This document shows positions 60,191 through 64,000 of a DNA stretch of 64,000 nucleotides, in pieces (position 1 is the first letter of the stretch; every line of letters begins with the position of its first letter). The notes beneath the pieces are model-generated. The model had not been told where the DNA came from, did no database searches, and was given only the letters and a program-made list of their open reading frames with translations. The translations under genes were made by a program, and so were the position numbers. Source of the stretch: Bacteroidaceae bacterium (lineage in GTDB: Bacteria > Bacteroidota > Bacteroidia > Bacteroidales > Bacteroidaceae); the NCBI GenBank assembly GCA_017429525.1, contig JAFROT010000013.1:186001-250000 (forward strand), in the 5' to 3' direction.

Positions 60191-62974
60191 ATGATTTATC
60201 CACAGACTTTTGAAGAGAAGATAGGCATGAAGGACATCCGCGCGCTGCTGCGCAGCCAGTGCCTAAGTCCGCTCGGGCAGCAGCGCGTCGATGAGATGGC
60301 CTTCACCACTGACGCACGCCTGCTGATCGAGCTGCATCGGCGCGTGGGCGAGTACGCACGCCTCGAGCAGGAGCATGACGACCTGCCCACGCAGGGCTTC
60401 TACGACCTGCGCCCCACACTTCAGCACATCCGCATCGAAGGCACCTACATCGAGGTCGATGAGATGTTTGCGCTCAAGAGAGCGCTGGAGACGATAATAG
60501 GGATCACACAAAAGATCATGCCCACCTCCAGTTCCTTTCCTTCGGCGGAGGAGAGCAGTCACCTTGAAGGCAAAGAGGGCGAGTCGGAAGAGCAAGCGCC
60601 CTACCCTGCCCTCTCTCGCATGATAGCCTCGCGACTCTCGGGTCATTCCCCGCTTCCCCTCAACTCAGCCCAAGGGGATGCTTCACGTTTGAAGAAAGGA
60701 GAGAGCGGCCACCATCAAGACGCGACTTCCCTCGACCAGTCATTCCCCTCTCCCTCTCAAGGAGGAAAGTCTACGAGTGAGCGAGCCTTGCTCGGGAATG
60801 CAGGGAGGGAGGCTGGGTTCGAAGGCAGACCTATTATTCGTCGCATCGACCAGATTCTCGACAAGTTCGGTAAGGTCAAGGACACGGCCTCGCCCGAGCT
60901 GGCGCACATACGCCGCGAGCTGGCCGGCGCCGAAGGCAGCGTCAGCCGCGTGCTCAATAATATATTAAGGAACGCGCAGGCGGAAGGGACGGTGGCACAG
61001 GACGTAGCCCCGACTATGCGCGACGGCCGCCTCGTCATCCCCGTGGCGCCGGCGCTGAAGCGCAAGATCAAGGGCATCGTCCACGACGAGAGCGCCACGG
61101 GCAAGACGGTCTTCATAGAGCCGCAGGAAGTGGTCGAGGCCAACAACCATATCCGCGAACTCGAGGCCGACGAGCGCCGCGAGGTCATCCGCATCCTGCG
61201 CGAGTTCACCGACAGCCTGCGGCCGCAGGTGCCGCGGCTGCTCCAGGCCTTCGAGATGCTGGCCGACGTGGAGTTCGTGCGCGCCAAGGTGCATCTAGCC
61301 CAACTGACAGGTGCCTTCACCACCACTCAACCCCAGATTGCCAACCACCCCCTCATCGACTGGACGCAGGCCGTACATCCGCTGCTGCGCCGCTCACTCG
61401 CCAAGCACGGCAAGAAGGTGGTGCCCTTAGAGATCGAACTGACGCGCCGCCAGCGCATACTGCTCATCTCAGGGCCCAACGCCGGCGGCAAGAGCGTGTG
61501 CCTCAAGACCGTAGGGCTGCTGCAGTACATGCTCCAGTGCGGTCTGCCCATCACCATGGGCGAGCGCTCGCGTTTGGGCACGTTCGAATCCATCATGATC
61601 GACATCGGTGACGAGCAGAGCATCGAGGACGAGCTCTCGACCTACAGCTCGCACCTCCTGAACATGAAGCAGATGATGCGCGGCGCCGACCCCGCCACGC
61701 TGCTGCTTATCGACGAGTTCGGTGGCGGCACCGAACCGCAGATCGGCGGCGCCATAGCCGAAGCCGTGATGAAGCGCTTCGTACAGCGAGGGGCCTTCGG
61801 CATCATCACCACTCACTACCAGAACCTCAAACACTTCGCCGAGGAGACTGACGGCGTCGCCAACGGCGCCATGCTCTACGACCGCCACCTCATGCAGCCC
61901 CTGTTCCAACTGCAGATTGGGCAACCCGGCTCGTCGTTCGCCGTAGAGATAGCGCGCAAGATAGGACTCCCCGAGGATGTGATTGCCGACGCCTCGGACA
62001 TCGTAGGCCGCGACTACATCAACGCCGACAAATGGCTGCAAGATATCGTGCGCGACCGCCGCTACTGGCAGCAGAAACGCGAGACCATCCACGACCGCGA
62101 GCGCCAGATGGAGCAAACCATAGCCCGCTACGAGCAGGAAGTTGCCCAGCTACAGAACCAGCGCAAGGAGATCATCCGCCGTGCCAAGGACGAGGCCGAG
62201 CAGCTGCTGCTGGAGTCCAACGCCCGCATCGAGCGCACCATACGCGAGATACGCGAGTCGCAGGCCGAAAAAGAACAGACGCGACGCGCCCGCCAACAGC
62301 TTGAGAGCTATCGCATCCAAGAAGTCGAGAGCCAACAACTCGAGAGCGACGACGCCATCGAACGAAAGATGGAGAAGATACGCAGGAGACAGGACAGAAA
62401 GAAAGAGAAGGCCCCCTCCCCGCTCCCCCTCAAGGGTGAGGGCGGTCTCCATTCAAGAAATGATAACCAACAACAAAACAATCTACTCTCCCCCCTGCGG
62501 GGGAGCGGGGAGGGAGGCTCCTTCGTCCGCATCAAGGGCCAGACCTCCGTTGGAAGGCTCCTTGCTGTCGACGGCAAGCAGGCAACCGTGCTCTTCGGGC
62601 AGATGCGCACGACGGTAAAGCTCGACCGCCTCGTCCCCGCTCAAGCGCCCCAAAAGAAAGAGGAGTCGGCGGCTGGCGTTACCTTTGTAGGCCGCGAAAC
62701 GCAGAACCTGATGCGCGAGACCTCGCTCAACTTCCGTCAGGACATCGACGTGCGCGGCATGCGCGGCGACGAGGCCATCAATGCCATCACTCACTACATT
62801 GACGATGCCATCCAGGTCGGCGTGGCCCGCGTGCGCATCCTCCACGGCACAGGTACAGGCGCCCTACGACAGATCATTCGTCAGTACCTCCGCACCATTC
62901 CCGCCGTTCGCGATGCACGCGATGAGCATGTCCAATTCGGTGGTGCAGGGATTACCGTTGTCGACTTCAATTAG
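60191..62974 (+). CDS. mutS2: Endonuclease MutS2 with two in-frame insertions
   Basis: 927 residues; relatives are about 780-840. Core MutS-like ATPase with Walker A ISGPNAGGKSV, Walker B LLLIDEFGGGTEP and the following THYQNLKHFAE, a coiled coil (about 620-720) and a C-terminal Smr nuclease domain (DVRGMRGDEAINAITHYIDDA, RILHGTGTGALRQIIRQYLR). The protein acts on recombination intermediates and stalled ribosomes. Two low-complexity segments absent from relatives interrupt it: about residues 110-215 (60520-60830) and about 735-780 (62405-62520). Both are Ser/Pro/Gly/Glu-rich and encoded by palindromic G/C-strand repeats. Confidence 0.92.
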   Translation: MIYPQTFEEKIGMKDIRALLRSQCLSPLGQQRVDEMAFTTDARLLIELHRRVGEYARLEQEHDDLPTQGFYDLRPTLQHIRIEGTYIEVDEMFALKRALETIIGITQKIMPTSSSFPSAEESSHLEGKEGESEEQAPYPALSRMIASRLSGHSPLPLNSAQGDASRLKKGESGHHQDATSLDQSFPSPSQGGKSTSERALLGNAGREAGFEGRPIIRRIDQILDKFGKVKDTASPELAHIRRELAGAEGSVSRVLNNILRNAQAEGTVAQDVAPTMRDGRLVIPVAPALKRKIKGIVHDESATGKTVFIEPQEVVEANNHIRELEADERREVIRILREFTDSLRPQVPRLLQAFEMLADVEFVRAKVHLAQLTGAFTTTQPQIANHPLIDWTQAVHPLLRRSLAKHGKKVVPLEIELTRRQRILLISGPNAGGKSVCLKTVGLLQYMLQCGLPITMGERSRLGTFESIMIDIGDEQSIEDELSTYSSHLLNMKQMMRGADPATLLLIDEFGGGTEPQIGGAIAEAVMKRFVQRGAFGIITTHYQNLKHFAEETDGVANGAMLYDRHLMQPLFQLQIGQPGSSFAVEIARKIGLPEDVIADASDIVGRDYINADKWLQDIVRDRRYWQQKRETIHDRERQMEQTIARYEQEVAQLQNQRKEIIRRAKDEAEQLLLESNARIERTIREIRESQAEKEQTRRARQQLESYRIQEVESQQLESDDAIERKMEKIRRRQDRKKEKAPSPLPLKGEGGLHSRNDNQQQNNLLSPLRGSGEGGSFVRIKGQTSVGRLLAVDGKQATVLFGQMRTTVKLDRLVPAQAPQKKEESAAGVTFVGRETQNLMRETSLNFRQDIDVRGMRGDEAINAITHYIDDAIQVGVARVRILHGTGTGALRQIIRQYLRTIPAVRDARDEHVQFGGAGITVVDFN
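62415..62513. repeat. Inverted repeat inserted inside mutS2
   Basis: CCTCCCCGCTCCCCC (62415-62429) and GGGGGAGCGGGGAGG (62499-62513) are perfect 15-base inverse complements around a 69-base loop, translated as PSPLPLKGEGG and LLSPLRGSGEGG. The insertion keeps the frame and joins the coiled coil to the Smr-domain linker, a site that would tolerate extra residues. Confidence 0.85.
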
Positions 62975-63113
62975 CGCTATCTCTGAAGTCGCCCCTATGC
63001 ATGAATACGACTTCCGAGGTAAAAAGAAGAGTAGGAAAAAAGAAAAAAGTAGGGGTCGGATGTAATCTTTCGACCCCTACGCGTGTATATAAGAGTAGAA
63101 GACAATCATCCCA

Positions 63114-63680
63114 GTGAGCTCTACTACTGAATCAAGACAACTGATAGAAGGCCTTCGCCGCAACAATCGCGCAGCCCAGGAAACTTTTCTGCGGCAAGAG
63201 GCACCTGTCGTGTTTAGGTTCATCGTACGAATGACTCAGAACGAGCTGGATGCCGAAGAGCTTACACAGGATACGCTACTGAGGGCCATGCGCCATATCA
63301 ACAGCTACGATGAGAAGCAGGCTTCACTCACCACTTGGACGTGCCGCATAGCTTATCGCTTGACGCTTAACCACCTACGCTGCCGGCGACATGAAGAGGT
63401 CTCGCTCGATGAAAACAGATCGCTCATCGACAGTATCGACGAAACAACCATCCAACAAGCACTGAACGATACCAGCCAAGCGATGACAGAGCTTGTGCTT
63501 CAAGCCATAGAACAGCTGACGGCTGACGAACAAACGCTCGTGACACTGTTCTATTACGACGACCGACCGCTCAACGAGATTGCATTCATCATGGAGGCGT
63601 CACCCGGGACTCTCGCCACGCGACTGCACCGCATACGAAAGAAACTCTCTATCATCATCAAACGATTACAACCACTATGA
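63114..63680 (+). CDS. ECF-type RNA polymerase sigma factor
   Basis: 188 residues: region 2 (about 10-75, NELDAEELTQDTLLRAMRHINSY, LTTWTCRIAYRLTLNHLR) and region 4 (about 125-180, LTADEQTLVTLFYYDDRPLNEIAFIMEASPGTLATRLHRIRKKL). The start is GTG at 63114; no ATG precedes region 2. Its stop overlaps the next ATG by four bases, coupling it to a membrane protein that is probably its anti-sigma factor. Confidence 0.9.
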   Translation: MSSTTESRQLIEGLRRNNRAAQETFLRQEAPVVFRFIVRMTQNELDAEELTQDTLLRAMRHINSYDEKQASLTTWTCRIAYRLTLNHLRCRRHEEVSLDENRSLIDSIDETTIQQALNDTSQAMTELVLQAIEQLTADEQTLVTLFYYDDRPLNEIAFIMEASPGTLATRLHRIRKKLSIIIKRLQPL

Positions 63681-64000
63681 AACCTTCAGCAGACAACCGA
63701 CTCGAACACTGGCGCCACGATGACACCGGTCTCCGCCGTGCCTTGCAGCAGCGTTATGCTGACCAGCCTCAGCTGCCCGAAGGTTTCACGGAGCGCATGA
63801 TGGCCGCCCTTCCATCTGACTTAAGCTCTTCCCCGCGGCCCGATAAGCGACGCCGTCTAAGGCCATTCGCAGCTGTTACGCTCGCTGCAGCAGCCTTGTT
63901 GACAGCCGTTTTCTTCATCCTACGAGAGCCAAAGCAGCAACTATTGTCTGAAGCGCCAGAACAAGCAACGGCCGAATTTAACGCTGCCGCAAGTGATGAA
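63677..64000 (+). CDS. Probable anti-sigma factor (partial, runs off the window)
   Basis: 108 residues visible from ATG 63677: helical cytoplasmic part (LEHWRHDDTGLRRALQQRYADQPQLPEGFTERMMAAL), basic stretch RPDKRRRLRP and a membrane helix (about 66-84, FAAVTLAAAALLTAVFFIL), then the start of a periplasmic region. Layout and ATGA overlap with the ECF sigma gene fit a membrane anti-sigma factor. Confidence 0.7.
   Translation, partial: MKPSADNRLEHWRHDDTGLRRALQQRYADQPQLPEGFTERMMAALPSDLSSSPRPDKRRRLRPFAAVTLAAAALLTAVFFILREPKQQLLSEAPEQATAEFNAAASDE

Overview
The window looks like a chromosome segment of a Bacteroidales bacterium, most likely Prevotella-like. Almost every confident gene start is preceded by the Bacteroidetes-type promoter TAnnTTTG (seen as TATCTTTG, TACCTTTG or TAACTTTG). 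The gene content fits: secreted glycan hydrolases (GH16, GH30-like, GH43-GH92, GH71/99-like), BT4734/VirE and DUF6078 proteins, DUF4468, Bor-like lipoprotein, and short C-terminal tails of the YDLSGRRV kind. No rRNA, CRISPR array, prophage or SusC/SusD pair was found.

Layout. 0-6 kb: end of an unknown gene, RlmD 23S rRNA methyltransferase, a RAYT-like HUH transposase overlapping an HD-domain hydrolase, a promoter-bearing remnant of a type III restriction subunit, and a DEDDh exonuclease. 6-19 kb: small AraC-type regulator, GH16 enzyme, an outer-membrane barrel receptor divergent from a histidine kinase/response regulator pair, patatin-like lipase, D-2-hydroxyacid dehydrogenase, rubrerythrin behind a 196-bp terminal-inverted-repeat element, NUDIX hydrolase, and rhamnulokinase divergent from an AraC regulator. 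19-25 kb: a four-gene efflux operon (TolC, membrane fusion protein, two ABC-2 permeases) without an ATPase. 25-33 kb: GH30-like multidomain enzyme, ECF sigma with a small membrane partner, PrsW protease, an unidentified structured RNA, a cell-wall amidase with a long Ala/Lys/Glu linker, and a tRNA-Ser / SRP RNA / tRNA-Thr cluster. 33-43 kb: GH71/99-like enzyme, DIP1984 protein, GH43-GH92 fusion, DUF6078 and VirE-type primase-helicase, RelB/PIN toxin-antitoxin pair.

43.7-50.3 kb is an AT-richer restriction-modification operon on the minus strand: an N6-adenine methylase, a C5-cytosine methylase and a combined nuclease-methylase, followed by a GC-richer nuclease-like reading frame that lacks a start. 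Its 5' leader is homologous to the leader in front of the type III remnant at 4.6 kb, so two restriction loci 46 kb apart share promoter-leader DNA but carry different genes behind it.

50.5-64 kb: DUF4160/DUF2442 pair, a chimeric relic joining the start of a hybrid two-component sensor to the end of a GH2 beta-galactosidase, a beta-helix protein, a cell-envelope cluster (two barrels, Bor-like lipoprotein, DUF4468 protein), CarB, MutS2 with palindromic in-frame insertions, and an ECF sigma/anti-sigma pair running off the end.

Recurring themes are small palindromic repeats (REP-like copies with a candidate RAYT; 44-bp-period palindromes at 5.6 and 40.3 kb), swapped or truncated restriction genes, and remnants of carbohydrate loci. 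The most rewarding items for follow-up are the shared restriction leader and composition-marked junction at 44.96 kb, the Glu-to-Gln change in the GH92 domain (suggesting mannosyl-phosphate specificity), the 29.7-kb RNA, and the chimeric 51.4-kb relic. All identifications are from reading the sequence; no database search was run.
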